A stretch of 5,488 bases of DNA from Acidobacteriota bacterium (lineage in GTDB: Bacteria > Acidobacteriota > Terriglobia > UBA7540), in the NCBI GenBank assembly GCA_021789565.1, contig JAJYJL010000676.1, positions 1 to 5,488 of the forward strand. Direction: 5' to 3'. The notes beneath the pieces were generated by a model. It did no database searches. It was not told where the DNA came from and worked only from the letters and a program-made list of their open reading frames with translations. Position numbers and translations under genes: made by a program. Of the stretch, positions 5,395-5,488 are shown piece by piece (within the stretch, counting starts at the first letter, position 1; each line of letters opens with the position of its first letter).

Positions 5395-5488
5395 TGCCAA
5401 GACATCGTTTACATGGGGTGCCAGGACATCCTTTACACCTCATGCTTGGTTCCGGGGTTCGTGGGAGCCGGAGGGAGCCCGCAGGGCG
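5395..5488. mobile_element. Possible mobile-element end with tandem 19-base repeats, running off the window
   Basis: TGCCAAGACATCGTTTACA (5395-5413) and TGCCAGGACATCCTTTACA (5419-5437) match at 17 of 19 bases, 24 bases apart start to start. Both begin TG and end CA. Multiple transposase-binding repeats at an end are known in IS21-family elements and some others, so this may be one terminus of an insertion sequence whose body lies beyond 5488. No transposase sequence is visible, and the other end and target duplication cannot be seen. A regulatory pair of binding sites is the main alternative. Confidence 0.35.

Larger units (their letters stand above)
5270..5488. other. Gene-free 3' flank made of short repeats
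   Basis: After the glycosyltransferase stop there is no supportable gene. In order I see a weak terminator-like hairpin (5285-5301), a perfect GCGGCT-AA-AGCCGC hairpin (5340-5353), an inverted member of the copy A/C hairpin family (5376-5392) and two tandem 19-base repeats (5395-5437). The last 50 bases are G-rich and end at the window edge without a start codon I can defend. Confidence 0.6.

Overview
The window is part of an extracellular or capsular polysaccharide locus, with all three genes on the + strand. It holds a Wzc-like chain-length regulator fused to a tyrosine autokinase (5' end outside the window), a Wzx-type lipid-linked oligosaccharide flippase, and a family 2 glycosyltransferase. 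The coding DNA is G+C-rich. The two-domain Wzc architecture points to a Gram-negative-type bacterium. The short palindromes of the form stem-T-(A/G)A-A-stem between genes remind me of intergenic repeats in Acidobacteriota genomes; that assignment is inference from memory and was not tested.

Layout: positions 3-2249 encode the kinase. Positions 2250-2665 are a 416-base gene-free stretch with a perfect 16-base palindrome just after the kinase, then a sharply AT-rich island (about 20% G+C over 2461-2520) containing a perfect 14-base palindrome and helically spaced TACAAAT repeats. It looks like a regulatory region for the downstream genes. Positions 2666-4171 encode the flippase. Positions 4172-4351 contain two clear copies, and one decayed copy, of a short hairpin repeat. 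Positions 4352-5269 encode the glycosyltransferase. Positions 5270-5488 hold a possible weak terminator, two more hairpin repeats (one an inverted copy of the earlier family) and, abutting that copy, two tandem 19-base repeats that look like the end of a mobile element running off the window.

Working together (family knowledge plus inference): the glycosyltransferase adds a sugar to a lipid-linked repeat unit on the cytoplasmic side, the flippase moves the unit across the inner membrane, and the Wzc-like protein controls chain length and export through cycles of tyrosine phosphorylation. The polymerase (Wzy), outer-membrane exporter (Wza), phosphatase (Wzb) and initiating transferase are not in the window.

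The proteins are ordinary members of known families and I see no new enzyme system. The parts that merit attention are non-coding: the hairpin repeat family with a compensated base-pair change and a possible target-site duplication, a mobile-element-like end next to one of its copies, and the AT-rich putative operator array.
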